DNA of 64,000 nt from an uncultured Methanomethylovorans sp. (GTDB taxonomy: Archaea > Halobacteriota > Methanosarcinia > Methanosarcinales > Methanosarcinaceae), in NCBI GenBank assembly GCA_937968035.1, contig CALBTS010000588.1:5067-69066 (forward strand), written 5' to 3'. Below are positions 38,572 to 46,607 of this stretch, piece after piece. The notes beneath the pieces are model-generated. The model ran no database searches. It had not been told where the DNA came from and was given only the letters and a program-made list of their open reading frames with translations. Position numbers and translations under genes: made by a program. Position 1 is the first letter of the stretch, and every line of letters starts with the position of its first letter.

Positions 38572-38970
38572 ATGAGCGAAGCAGTAGCGATAGAAACCCA
38601 AGACGAAATTGGTACAAAAGAGTGGTACACAAAGGAAGAATGTGATGCAGCCATCGCGGAAGCGGTGGAGCACACTGAAAATCGGATGAAATTGGAGAAA
38701 GAACAAGCAGTAAAATATGCATGGGATGACGCAAAACTGAGCGCAAGAGCCGACTACTTCATATTAAAAACCTCGTGGATAGAATTGTTAAAAGAAGTTA
38801 GAAGCTGGAAAGAATCGACCACCCAAGCAAGACAGTTATACAGAGGAGATGTCCTGAAACTGGACTTCACAGAAGCCCAGGAAACAGCTATAAAAACACA
38901 AATAAACGTACTGGCTGGGGTAGAAAGCTGGATGAAGGACAAAATGAAAGAACTCGATATAACTGAGTGA
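38572..38970 (+). CDS. Coiled-coil protein
   Basis: This almost entirely helical, charged 132-aa protein is preceded directly by GAGGTGTGTGTAA, the genome's leader element. Unknown function. Confidence 0.55.
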   Translation: MSEAVAIETQDEIGTKEWYTKEECDAAIAEAVEHTENRMKLEKEQAVKYAWDDAKLSARADYFILKTSWIELLKEVRSWKESTTQARQLYRGDVLKLDFTEAQETAIKTQINVLAGVESWMKDKMKELDITE

Positions 38971-38972
38971 CA

Positions 38973-39058
38973 TGTCGATCCTCACAACTTTGTCCTTTTT
39001 GGCTACCGCCTACAAAGGACAAGTGTTCGGACGACAAAAATACAAATTGTTTTTTTTT
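38973..39058 (+). ncRNA. Structured terminator or leader RNA
   Basis: TTGTCCTTT (38990-38998) pairs perfectly with AAAGGACAA (39014-39022), enclosed by TGTCG (38973-38977)/CGACA (39032-39036). A T9 run follows at 39050-39058. It may terminate the upstream operon or form a regulated leader of the 39089 gene. A TATA-like AAAAATACAAA lies between the structure and the T run. Confidence 0.5.
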
Positions 39059-39088
39059 AGTTATCAATAAATCGTCGAGGAACAAATC

Positions 39089-39643
39089 ATGGCAGAATAT
39101 AAAATATTGTTAGGGGACACTATCAACAAATCAATAGTGTTCGCAGAAATAACAGTTGATGATAACAGCGACAAACACTTTTCAGTGTGTTTCAGTGAAG
39201 TAGAGCCATTCATAGCAACTTATGAATTTTTAAAAGAGCGTGCAGAAGGATATGTAGAAAGCATGGACGTAGACTCTTTAAAAAGAACACTGCAATGGCA
39301 TGACTGTAAAATAGATCAACTGGCAGATGAATTGGTTGCAGGCGACATTGAAGAATTAATAGACATAAGCCTTTATCCAAACTGGTTCACAATCGAGGGT
39401 ATAGAAGATTCCATATACTTCGAATCGGTCACCGTCGGACAACATGATACAAGAGATATACTTGTACCAATTGATAAAGAGTTCTCAGACTGGATCCATA
39501 CCATGTGGGACGCATACCACCTTCAAAAACTACCGGAATTGCTCAAAATCGGTACCAGACAAAAAATTGAGGAATATGTAGCCAAGATAGGGGACGAAGA
39601 AGAACTCATAAAAGAATGGCTGAGAAAGATCTACCAGGAATAA
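39089..39643 (+). CDS. Hypothetical acidic protein
   Basis: This acidic mixed alpha/beta protein of 184 aa has no recognised motif. It begins 30 bp after a T-rich stretch with a weak GAGGAAC ribosome site. First gene after the structured RNA. Confidence 0.55.
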   Translation: MAEYKILLGDTINKSIVFAEITVDDNSDKHFSVCFSEVEPFIATYEFLKERAEGYVESMDVDSLKRTLQWHDCKIDQLADELVAGDIEELIDISLYPNWFTIEGIEDSIYFESVTVGQHDTRDILVPIDKEFSDWIHTMWDAYHLQKLPELLKIGTRQKIEEYVAKIGDEEELIKEWLRKIYQE

Positions 39644-39677
39644 CAGGCCAAATAGGAGTGTGTGTAAGATATCAAAA

Positions 39678-40001
39678 ATGCCTTATATAACAGCAAAGGC
39701 CCTGAAAAAAAAATTCAGGAACATGACACTGTGTCATGAATGTGGACACCTGGACGAATTTCAGGCGTGCTCATACAGTGGAAATGAACTGGATGAACAC
39801 GGTTTGAAAAAAATAGTATCAATATGCTGTGGATGTGGCAGCACAGATATTGTACGCAATCCGACAATAGAACTAGCTCAGGTATGGTACAGCGAAAAGA
39901 CCAAAGTAGGCACACCCTGGCCGGAAGGGGTCAGGAGAGCACTACTGCGGGAAGAACTTGAAAGGACCTGGAACGAAGGACAACCGGAGACACAAACATG
40001 A
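39678..40001 (+). CDS. Zinc-ribbon protein
   Basis: This 107-aa protein has CHECGH near 20 and CCGCGSTDI near 50, a classic four-Cys ribbon. The ATG lies 10 bp after GGAGTGTGTGTAAG; an in-frame GTG at 39660 inside the element is the alternative. Overlaps the next gene by 4 bp. Confidence 0.6.
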   Translation: MPYITAKALKKKFRNMTLCHECGHLDEFQACSYSGNELDEHGLKKIVSICCGCGSTDIVRNPTIELAQVWYSEKTKVGTPWPEGVRRALLREELERTWNEGQPETQT

Positions 40002-40279
40002 AAGAAGACGATAAAGAAATGACAAACAAATACGCCAATCTCAATTTAAACGATGCAATAAAGCTCTACGCTGACGTGATAGCCGGAGACAAAATATTAG
40101 GGAGGATCGAGTTACACGACCGCCTATGCGAACTCCTGGCCGTCTCAAAGGAAGAATTTAACCCATTCTTTCATAACATGGGGTGGTTTATACATAACCC
40201 ACTACACGCTGAACAGATTATAAGAAATGAAATAAAGAAAATACTCGAATCCAGATTGGAGATAAAACCACAGAGGTGA
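39998..40279 (+). CDS. Hypothetical helical protein
   Basis: This helical protein of 93 aa contains KILGRIELHDRLCELLAVSK; no motif recognised. Part of the 39.7-42.7 kb run of small overlapping genes. Confidence 0.5.
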   Translation: MKEDDKEMTNKYANLNLNDAIKLYADVIAGDKILGRIELHDRLCELLAVSKEEFNPFFHNMGWFIHNPLHAEQIIRNEIKKILESRLEIKPQR

Positions 40280-40286
40280 CAAAAAC

Positions 40287-40484
40287 ATGACACGAAAATA
40301 CTTAGTAACCTGGACAATGACTTACGATGCAGAAAATGCAATGGATGCAGCACTGCAGGCATTAGGCACATTACAGAATCCAGAGAACGAAGCCACGGTA
40401 TTCGAAGTAACCAACGATTTAGGGATCACCTGGTCAGTAGATGCAAAAGAAGAGCGTTTACTAAACTCCTACAAAAAGGAATAA
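40287..40484 (+). CDS. Small paralogous alpha/beta protein (family S1)
   Basis: This 65-aa protein has the layout strand (YLVTWTMTYDAENA), helix (DAALQALGTLQNP), then two strands ending ITWSVDA. The gene downstream (40497) and a 57-aa gene at 45432 share this layout and the DPLEA-helix-DNGNK pattern, so they appear to be diverged duplicates. Function unknown. Confidence 0.55.
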   Translation: MTRKYLVTWTMTYDAENAMDAALQALGTLQNPENEATVFEVTNDLGITWSVDAKEERLLNSYKKE

Positions 40485-40496
40485 GGAGATAAACAA

Positions 40497-40802
40497 ATGA
40501 CTGAAAAGAAATCAACACAGTACAAAGTGACATTTACACTTGATGGCGAACACGCAGAAGATCCACTGGAAGCAGTAATGAGTACCCTGGATTACATACA
40601 GGACAATCCGTACTCTACAATATGGGAAGTAGAAGACGACAACGGAAACAAAACCAGAATAGACCTGGAAACAGATATCCCGGAATGCCAGTATGCTGAT
40701 CAGTGTACAATGCGCGATATCAAAGACTATGCCTGCAGGCACAACGGTATATACGACAAAGACCATGCCTGTGACAGATGGCTGGTATTCCACAAGGAGT
40801 AA
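40497..40802 (+). CDS. Family S1 protein with cysteine-rich extension
   Basis: This 101-aa protein has the first 60 residues following the family S1 layout (YKVTFTLDGEHAEDPLEAVM ... DDNGNKTRIDLE). A Cys-rich tail is added (CQYADQCTMRDIKDYACRHN, near 64-85). Ribosome site AAGGAGAT. Confidence 0.55.
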   Translation: MTEKKSTQYKVTFTLDGEHAEDPLEAVMSTLDYIQDNPYSTIWEVEDDNGNKTRIDLETDIPECQYADQCTMRDIKDYACRHNGIYDKDHACDRWLVFHKE

Positions 40803-40808
40803 CCAAGT

Positions 40809-41174
40809 ATGCAAGAATACCAGATTCCCGATAAACCAGATTACCGGTCAGACATGGATAAATCAAATTGTGTAAGAAGGTTCCTGGAAATTGGAACCGG
40901 CCATATCACTGAAAAAGACAACGATTCTCTGGCTACGGAATTCCCCGATTATCACACAGATGGCCTAATCTGCAGACCCTACGAATATGGGTACTGGATT
41001 TGGGTACCGGATGAAGAAGAAGAATTTACACAATTTATTGAAAACCTCCGAGATGCCGAGTATTCAGAAGCTCTTGTGAAGATCTTCGAAAAGGCCAGGA
41101 GATTGGACTGTGATTATATCGTGATAGACCAATCTGGGCCCTATCACGATGACCTGGAGGAATTTGAATGGTAA
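40809..41174 (+). CDS. Hypothetical acidic protein
   Basis: This acidic 121-aa protein has short strand/helix elements (YEYGYWIWVPDEEEEFTQFI). Strong acidity and small size recall DNA-mimic anti-host proteins, but this is only compositional. Confidence 0.5.
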   Translation: MQEYQIPDKPDYRSDMDKSNCVRRFLEIGTGHITEKDNDSLATEFPDYHTDGLICRPYEYGYWIWVPDEEEEFTQFIENLRDAEYSEALVKIFEKARRLDCDYIVIDQSGPYHDDLEEFEW

Positions 41175-41205
41175 ACTCAAGTAAGAACCGTGAGGTGCTA
41201 AAACA

Positions 41206-41523
41206 GTGAGAATAGAAGGCCATACGATAATATTCAGCTCGTCGCCTGTCAACTGGCTGAAAGAGCAAGATGGTAGAAAACCAAATACAACAAGGTACAT
41301 CCCACTGCACGAAGTACACGAATACATGCTCCAAATGAATGAACCAGATGGAATAATGTATGCAGGGGATTCCCTCACAGAGATCAAAAACATCCGAATA
41401 ATCAACTCAGTATCAAAACAGCCATTTGAAAGACAACTAACAGATGTAACATTTGCAGACATCAACATGATGCCAGTATTCATTTTCTCGTGGAAACACG
41501 AAGCAAGCCTATTGAACAAATAA
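41206..41523 (+). CDS. Hypothetical protein
   Basis: This beta-rich protein of 105 aa has a GTG start behind GTGAGGTG. No recognised motif. Confidence 0.5.
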   Translation: MRIEGHTIIFSSSPVNWLKEQDGRKPNTTRYIPLHEVHEYMLQMNEPDGIMYAGDSLTEIKNIRIINSVSKQPFERQLTDVTFADINMMPVFIFSWKHEASLLNK

Positions 41524-41544
41524 AGTGTGTAAGAGGTGCGTAGT

Positions 41545-42444
41545 ATGCAGATAGAATATACAGCCAGCGGCTTCCAACATGCCGCAGACAGATTAGAACA
41601 GCTTGAAGAAATAAAAAAAAACATAGAGGGAACAAACAGGGAGGAAGAAAGAACACTATACATCAAATATTATGAACTCCAAGAAGAATTGGATAAAAAG
41701 AAAAGAGAAGAAGAACAAGTGATGAATGAGATACACAAGGAACGACTACAACCAACTATCAACGAACGAAATCAGCTTATGGACTATCGCAAGGAAGTTC
41801 AGCGAATCATCCACCTGATCGGAAAGAACTACGACGTGGAAAAAATAGAACCAGCAGCATATTTTACTGGGTATGGAATCGGACTTCACAACGCACTAAT
41901 GCAGGAACAACTCATAAGAAAACCATTCGCAGCACTGGATGTAGTGGTAGTAGAGAATGACAGACCAAGCAACAAATTCACTGTAGCTATAGTAGGCCAG
42001 TTCGCATTCAATAGCATGAGAGGAGCAAGTGCAAGGATATATACGACAAAATGGAAATCATACAACACCACTGTGCCACTTGCATACGAACCATCGTTAA
42101 AATGTGCAATTCAATGGTATGAGAAAAACCTTAAAACGACATGGAACACCAAGGCCAAGATCATACGCGAGCTGATAGAGCACATTAAAGAAGAGGAAGC
42201 ACGGTACGAAGAACACCTCAACCTAAAAAAAAAATACAATGTGCTCGATTTCGCACCACTAATAGACTCCAGGTGTATAGTATGCAAAAAAGAACTATAT
42301 CTTGTAGGCGAAGTCAGTGAGGGATTCACAGATCGCCACCCAAACTGCACGTGGTGTGGAGCAAAACTTGCAAAACCAGCACTGGATATCCAAAACGCAA
42401 CTAATGAGACAGAACCCATCGCAACCGCCGAGGTGATACCTTGA
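41545..42444 (+). CDS. Coiled-coil protein with C-terminal zinc ribbon
   Basis: This protein of 299 aa starts at the ATG behind AAGAGGTG. Residues 10-95 and 205-230 are coiled coil. A globular centre lies at 95-190, and a treble-clef-like CIVCKKELYLVG ... HPNCTWCGAKL ends at about 285. The dispersed motif (42416-42435) forms the last codons and also carries the GAGGTGATA ribosome site of the next gene. Confidence 0.6.
   Translation: MQIEYTASGFQHAADRLEQLEEIKKNIEGTNREEERTLYIKYYELQEELDKKKREEEQVMNEIHKERLQPTINERNQLMDYRKEVQRIIHLIGKNYDVEKIEPAAYFTGYGIGLHNALMQEQLIRKPFAALDVVVVENDRPSNKFTVAIVGQFAFNSMRGASARIYTTKWKSYNTTVPLAYEPSLKCAIQWYEKNLKTTWNTKAKIIRELIEHIKEEEARYEEHLNLKKKYNVLDFAPLIDSRCIVCKKELYLVGEVSEGFTDRHPNCTWCGAKLAKPALDIQNATNETEPIATAEVIP
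42416..42435 (+). repeat. Copy of the dispersed 20-bp motif at a gene end
   Basis: CCATCGCAACCGCCGAGGTG differs from consensus by two bases and supplies the GAGGTG ribosome site for the gene at 42441. Confidence 0.6.
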
Positions 42445-42680
42445 AAAAACACCTCACTTGCCAAGACATTGAAGTGATCAAATATGCTTTACTCAACCAA
42501 GCATTAGGGCCCGACGGAATAGAAAGACCAAACGCAGAAAAGCTGTATGACCTATTCTGTGAAGCAGAAGACATCCAGATCATCCTCGAAATTGAGGAAG
42601 AGGACGGAGGAGAACAAAGTGCCCTGGATGCGATGGAGACCATGATTAGTAGAGCTGAACGAAATTATGGCGATGACTGA
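42441..42680 (+). CDS. Hypothetical acidic helical protein
   Basis: This acidic and helical 79-aa protein overlaps the previous gene by 4 bp and ends the operon before the candidate origin. Unknown. Confidence 0.5.
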   Translation: MKKHLTCQDIEVIKYALLNQALGPDGIERPNAEKLYDLFCEAEDIQIILEIEEEDGGEQSALDAMETMISRAERNYGDD

Positions 42681-43048
42681 CCAGGACTATATATAGAGCA
42701 TTTTTTCCGCTGTATTCTTTATTTATATACACACATTTTTCCAATGTAAAACCAATTGCAGTACCCATGTGTAGAAAAAACTGGAAAACACCCACAGTGT
42801 ATTTCCTAAACCAAAACACCCATGCACGTTGTTAATATGCATTCAACGTATATAATACAAGCGGTCGAATATGCTGCAAAATAACGCGAAAACAGCGTGT
42901 CCACAGAGAATCCACAAATAAAAATACATTGGAAAAACGTGTGTGTACACAAAGGAATCCCAATGATAAAAACACAAACAGACGGAACAATTGATACATT
43001 GGAAACCTATATATAGATTCCAACCAATGTATAACCGAGCGTGTGATC
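42681..43048. other. Candidate replication origin beside orc1/cdc6
   Basis: This 368-bp AT-rich gap contains no gene. It has four copies of a box: TTCCAATGTA (42739-42748), TACATTGGAA (42925-42934), TACATTGGAA (42995-43004) and CCAATGTA (43024-43031). Two point each way, as archaeal origin recognition boxes do, and the two distal copies lie beside the orc1 promoter. ACGTGTGTGTACAC (42937-42950) and a TATA box CCTATATATAG (43006-43016) precede GAGCGTGTGATC and the start codon. An Orc1-bound origin with autoregulation is inferred. Confidence 0.6.
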
Positions 43049-44227
43049 ATGAATTTTGAACAGAAAAATCCAATCATTAAGAACATCGAAATCTTGAAAA
43101 CTGGAAATGCACCAGAATCGTCCAATGACTTACTCCACCGTGAAAACGAAATAAATAAAATGGAGTATCATTTTAGCCATGTTATCCAAAACATTGTCCC
43201 ATCGAACATGTTGATGTTCGGGGAAATTGGATCAGGAAAAACAGCTATGATCAAAATAACAGCAAATGAACTAAAAAAAGAAGCTGAAAAAAGAAACATA
43301 AATCTCACTATTCATTATATAAATTGCAATTCAGAACCAACTGAAATGGGCATATTGCAGCAATTGGTGGCTCAGTACAATATGCACCACTCAATAAAAC
43401 CACAGAAAATTGCAAATTCAACAAGCCAGTACTTCCACCACTATATAAAAAAAATCAATGAAACCAATGGAATTATTATAATAATACTCGATGAAATTGA
43501 TAAAATGAAGCCAAGTAACCTGTTATATAACCTATCACGAGTGAAAGAAAACGGATTCACTGATTTCAACGTATGTGTAGTAGGCATTTCAAACAATTTT
43601 CTATTCGAAAAAGAAAGAGATCCCAGAGAGTTGTCATCATTCAGGCCAACGAGAATAACAGTACCACCATATAACACAGAACAACTAATAGATATCCTTA
43701 TTAATAAAGCTGAAAAAGCACTGAAACCAAACACATGGGACATTGGAACAATTACAATGTGCGCCACACGATTATCAGCATGTAAAGGAGATGCAAGATC
43801 TGCAATCGAACTTCTAAAAACAACCGCTGAAATCGCAGAAAAAACGGGAAAAACAGCACTTACTGAAAACGATGTGCTAATTGCTGAAAAAGAACTGCAG
43901 CACGGAACAATATCAACCCTGCTTTCAAACCTGCCTCCTCAAAAAACACTCATGCTTCTGGCATGCATGCACAACATGTATAGTAATGACGAAACCACGA
44001 CCACGAAAACTGCATATCAACAGTATGCTAAACTATGCGATGCATACGGGCATGAAACCTACACAGATCGGAGTTTCAGGACAGTACTAAACGAATTTGA
44101 AATCGAGGGGTTAATCAATATCAACAAAACTTCACGAGGTAGAGCAAGGGGTATACAGAACCAAATATCGACCGAATTAAGTATTGAATCAACAATCGAT
44201 ATCTTAACCAATGCGCTCGAATCATAA
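43049..44227 (+). CDS. cdc6: Orc1/Cdc6 replication initiator
   Basis: This 392-aa protein is of usual length. The AAA+ Walker A is GEIGSGKTAM (near 60, with Glu-Ile in place of the usual Thr-Gly). Walker B is IIIILDEIDK near 146, and sensor-1 VCVVGISNNF lies near 180. DPRELSSFRPTRITVPPY follows with the box VII arginine region. The C-terminal winged helix (about 300-370) includes TDRSFRTVLNEFEIEGLI. It would recognise boxes in the gap upstream and load a helicase. An in-frame GTG at 43043 overlaps the leader element, so I chose the ATG. Confidence 0.88.
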   Translation: MNFEQKNPIIKNIEILKTGNAPESSNDLLHRENEINKMEYHFSHVIQNIVPSNMLMFGEIGSGKTAMIKITANELKKEAEKRNINLTIHYINCNSEPTEMGILQQLVAQYNMHHSIKPQKIANSTSQYFHHYIKKINETNGIIIIILDEIDKMKPSNLLYNLSRVKENGFTDFNVCVVGISNNFLFEKERDPRELSSFRPTRITVPPYNTEQLIDILINKAEKALKPNTWDIGTITMCATRLSACKGDARSAIELLKTTAEIAEKTGKTALTENDVLIAEKELQHGTISTLLSNLPPQKTLMLLACMHNMYSNDETTTTKTAYQQYAKLCDAYGHETYTDRSFRTVLNEFEIEGLININKTSRGRARGIQNQISTELSIESTIDILTNALES

Positions 44228-44244
44228 CAAATGTGACACCGATA

Positions 44245-44304
44245 TCGTTCGGCAGCTCATAAATGCAGCGGCTATCGCCGACAGCAATTATGGCTGCCTC
44301 TCTC
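44245..44304 (+). ncRNA. Leader RNA family L2, copy A
   Basis: About 60 nt are nearly identical to 48195-48254. The fold is GGCAGC (44251-44256)/GCTGCC (44293-44298), then CATAA (44258-44262)/TTATG (44288-44292), then TGC/GCA, and CGGC/GCCG closing a TATC loop. In the other copy the GGCAGC/GCTGCC pair is GGTAGC/GCTACC, a compensatory C-G to T-A change. T-rich sequence follows before the GGAGGT of the 44353 gene. It may be a cis-regulatory leader or a shared terminator. Confidence 0.65.
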
Positions 44305-44352
44305 ATATATTTTTAATTGTTTTTTCTTCAAGTGAAATCAGGAGGTATAACA

Positions 44353-44718
44353 ATGACTTTAGAAGAAGACATGCCAGTGATATCTATATATCTATCAGAA
44401 GACGCGGTTACAGACGGTATACTTGTAGACATCACCCAGATCAATCCAGAATGGGAAAGAGGAATTTTCAAATATGTTACCACAAATCTGATGCAGCAAG
44501 GATACTTCACAGAAGACGGTTCTATCAACATCCCTAATCTACTGGACCTGCTCAATCAATCCAACGAGATGATAAGAAAAGCATCTCATGGATTCAAGGA
44601 TCCCAAAGAAACATTCTATTCGGGAAACATCGAGCTGCCAAATGGACATCAACAGCAGATCTTCATTGAAATGAATGAATTTGAAAAATACACGATCATG
44701 TTACCAGAGGATCACTAA
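44353..44718 (+). CDS. Hypothetical protein, possibly DUF6573-like
   Basis: This 121-aa protein has a start behind GGAGGTATAACA. The opening PVISIYLSEDAVTDGILVDI resembles a small phage/plasmid family whose members begin with an IxxYTRxxAxxDGxLVDV-like segment; the match is weak. It follows leader RNA copy A. Confidence 0.5.
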   Translation: MTLEEDMPVISIYLSEDAVTDGILVDITQINPEWERGIFKYVTTNLMQQGYFTEDGSINIPNLLDLLNQSNEMIRKASHGFKDPKETFYSGNIELPNGHQQQIFIEMNEFEKYTIMLPEDH

Positions 44719-44900
44719 TGTCAAGCGAAAAGATCCCGGAACTGATAAACACCTCCATCTCCACCTGCAGAGGCGAAGCCATTTACAGTCATACAGAACT
44801 GGAAGATGCAAACGGAAGATGGAACGACAACTGGTGGACGAACAATGGGGAATATGTAACCCATGAAGAGTTCAGACATCATGTATACATAGTAAGATAA
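44718..44900 (+). CDS. Small hypothetical protein
   Basis: This 60-aa protein has a Trp-rich middle (GRWNDNWWTNNGEYVTHEEF). Its start overlaps the previous stop by one base. Unknown. Confidence 0.5.
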   Translation: MSSEKIPELINTSISTCRGEAIYSHTELEDANGRWNDNWWTNNGEYVTHEEFRHHVYIVR

Positions 44901-44915
44901 AAGAAGGAATTCAAA

Positions 44916-45419
44916 ATGAGTAGAAAGAGCGTGTGTGTAATAGCCATAGCGGTAGCGATGGTGCTGCTGCTTGTAGGAACAGCTGCTGCGAATACTGCAA
45001 CATTCAAGGGAAAAACAGTAACTATCCACGGAGACAAATCTCCTGGTAAATGGGAATCCCCCTTCACTATCAATGACATTGCATGCAAAAACAATGTTGT
45101 CTACGTAGCAACTGATAAGATCATCAAAATAGTGGACATATCATCTGCCAGAACACCAGTTGGTATTCAGTCACTTCTCCCAGGTGGCAAGCAGATCGAA
45201 ATAAAACGGGACTACATGTACATCAGAACTACAGATGGAACTCTCCGGTTATATGATGTCAAGAACAAGTTCAAAGCACGTTTTGTCAAAGAATACAAGT
45301 TTGACAGCAGCCTGAAAATCTTCGAGATCCACGGTATTAATTTGTATACTTACCACTCAGATAAAACAAGCCGTGTGTACAAGATCAACTCCGGTGGAAT
45401 ACTAACTCTGAAAAAATAA
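44916..45419 (+). CDS. Secreted beta-propeller-fragment-like protein
   Basis: This 167-aa protein has a clear signal peptide (VIAIAVAMVLLLVGTAAA). The rest is blade-like beta repeats (NDIACKNNVVYVATDKIIKI; KRDYMYIRTTDGTLRLYDV) as in LVIVD/WD-type propellers, but with only about three blades. It is probably exported. Oddly, GAGCGTGTGTGTAA (44928-44941) lies inside the signal peptide codons, so a shorter start at 44958 is conceivable. Confidence 0.65.
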   Translation: MSRKSVCVIAIAVAMVLLLVGTAAANTATFKGKTVTIHGDKSPGKWESPFTINDIACKNNVVYVATDKIIKIVDISSARTPVGIQSLLPGGKQIEIKRDYMYIRTTDGTLRLYDVKNKFKARFVKEYKFDSSLKIFEIHGINLYTYHSDKTSRVYKINSGGILTLKK

Positions 45420-45431
45420 GGAGTAACAACC

Positions 45432-45605
45432 ATGGAAAAAATAACGATAATAATCAACACCGAAAACGCAGCATTTGAAGACGGACCACTATTCGAAGCT
45501 GCAGCAATACTCAGAAATCTTACACATAACTGGGGTTCAGGACATCAACCTGAATCACTTTATGACAGCAATGGAAACAAAACAGGAAGTGTTACTTATG
45601 AGTGA
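45432..45605 (+). CDS. Family S1 small protein (57 aa)
   Basis: This short gene has a Shine-Dalgarno-like AAGGAGTAACAACC and an ATGA overlap with the next gene. The sequence (ITIIINTENAAFEDGPLFEA ... YDSNGNKTGSVTY) parallels the genes at 40287 and 40497. Too short for default gene calling. Confidence 0.6.
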   Translation: MEKITIIINTENAAFEDGPLFEAAAILRNLTHNWGSGHQPESLYDSNGNKTGSVTYE

Positions 45606-46329
45606 ACAAAAAGTTTACTCTAACCATAAACTACCACCTTCATATCACCTGGGATCAATGGGTATAGGATGCGCATTTGAACCACCTGGTCACCCACGTT
45701 ATTTTGTAAGGTCGGTATACACCAGATTTGGGAATACCCCACCAAAAGGACCATGCTACATGCTCAATGGCACCGGGTTCACAGAACTCGAACAGGTTGA
45801 TAAATTATATGGAACTCCACAATTCCCAATACTGGATAAAAATCACCCTGCAACAATCGCATGGATGAAAGATATATATTCCCATTTTCACCGTTGCTAT
45901 CACGACGGATGCAGAAGATCCATACTGATCTACCCGGTACCATCCTATAAATTGAAAACATTTATAGATGATCCAAGATTCTCAGAAGAATGGAGAATAA
46001 TAACCAAGCAAACCATTGAAATGAAAAACGAAAAAATTAAAACCAATGCAAAAATAGTAGCAATCCCGGATAACCACATGGCCGTCAGGTACATCCGGAA
46101 ACATTACCCAGACCACCAACCAATACTGGAATGGATAGAAAAACCGCCAATGAAAGACGGAAACTGGTACGGGACACTAAAAGAAAGACCGGATCCGGAT
46201 AAATGCCCAGGCCAATGCGGTATGAAACACCCGGTCAACGGGACATGGTGCCAGTTCTGTGGGTGGCGCAAAGAAGAACCATCGCAACCGCAGGGAGGCG
46301 ATGCAGTCACAACTACACCATCAAACTGA
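45598..46329 (+). CDS. Zinc-ribbon protein, unknown
   Basis: This 243-aa protein starts at the ATG overlapping the 45432 gene's stop, which is better than the longer frame at 45475. The last third holds CPGQCGMKHPVNGTWCQFCG, a four-Cys ribbon. An N-terminal Pro/Gly-rich region (GIGCAFEPPGHPRYF) is of unknown fold. The dispersed motif lies at 46279-46296, encoding EPSQPQG near the C-terminus. Confidence 0.6.
   Translation: MSEQKVYSNHKLPPSYHLGSMGIGCAFEPPGHPRYFVRSVYTRFGNTPPKGPCYMLNGTGFTELEQVDKLYGTPQFPILDKNHPATIAWMKDIYSHFHRCYHDGCRRSILIYPVPSYKLKTFIDDPRFSEEWRIITKQTIEMKNEKIKTNAKIVAIPDNHMAVRYIRKHYPDHQPILEWIEKPPMKDGNWYGTLKERPDPDKCPGQCGMKHPVNGTWCQFCGWRKEEPSQPQGGDAVTTTPSN
46279..46296 (+). repeat. Copy of the dispersed motif
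   Basis: CCATCGCAACCGCAGGGA matches the first 17 consensus bases. It is read in a different frame (PSQPQG) from the copies at 49443 and 55323. Confidence 0.6.
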
Positions 46330-46348
46330 TATAGCATTGTGCTATATC
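46328..46348. promoter_or_regulatory. Perfect 9-bp hairpin/operator
   Basis: GATATAGCA (46328-46336) and TGCTATATC (46340-46348) flank a TTG loop, starting in the stop codon of the preceding gene and ending 5 bp before GAGCGTGTGATAG. It could be an operator over the transcript start or a terminator. Confidence 0.5.
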
Positions 46349-46358
46349 TCCAGAGCGT

Positions 46359-46607
46359 GTGATAGCCGTGTGTAAAGACGATAAGAGCCAGGAGGCTACG
46401 GTATACACCGACCCCTCCATGTTCATGTTAAAACATTCAAAGTACTGCTTTGGATTTTTTAAGTTACACGAAGAATTCGGAATAACCGAACGGTTTAGGT
46501 GTAAGCTATGTGGTTCTCATTACACAAAAGTGTGGAAAGTGAGAAATAAATTCCAGTTTCATGGTATACTGGAATATTTAGATCCCCGGAGACAAGTAAA
46601 TGATTGA
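46359..46607 (+). CDS. Small protein with CxxC motif
   Basis: This 82-aa protein has a GTG start within or just after GAGCGTGTGATAGCC. It contains FRCKLCGSHYTKVWKVRNKF, a half zinc site (upstream Cys residues at 5 and 30 could complete it). Overlaps the next gene by 8 bp. Confidence 0.5.
   Translation: MIAVCKDDKSQEATVYTDPSMFMLKHSKYCFGFFKLHEEFGITERFRCKLCGSHYTKVWKVRNKFQFHGILEYLDPRRQVND

Noticed and set aside
45475-45597. Upstream extension of the zinc-ribbon gene at 45598
   Set aside because: The 57-aa gene at 45432 has a better ribosome site, and its ATGA overlap marks the start at 45598.
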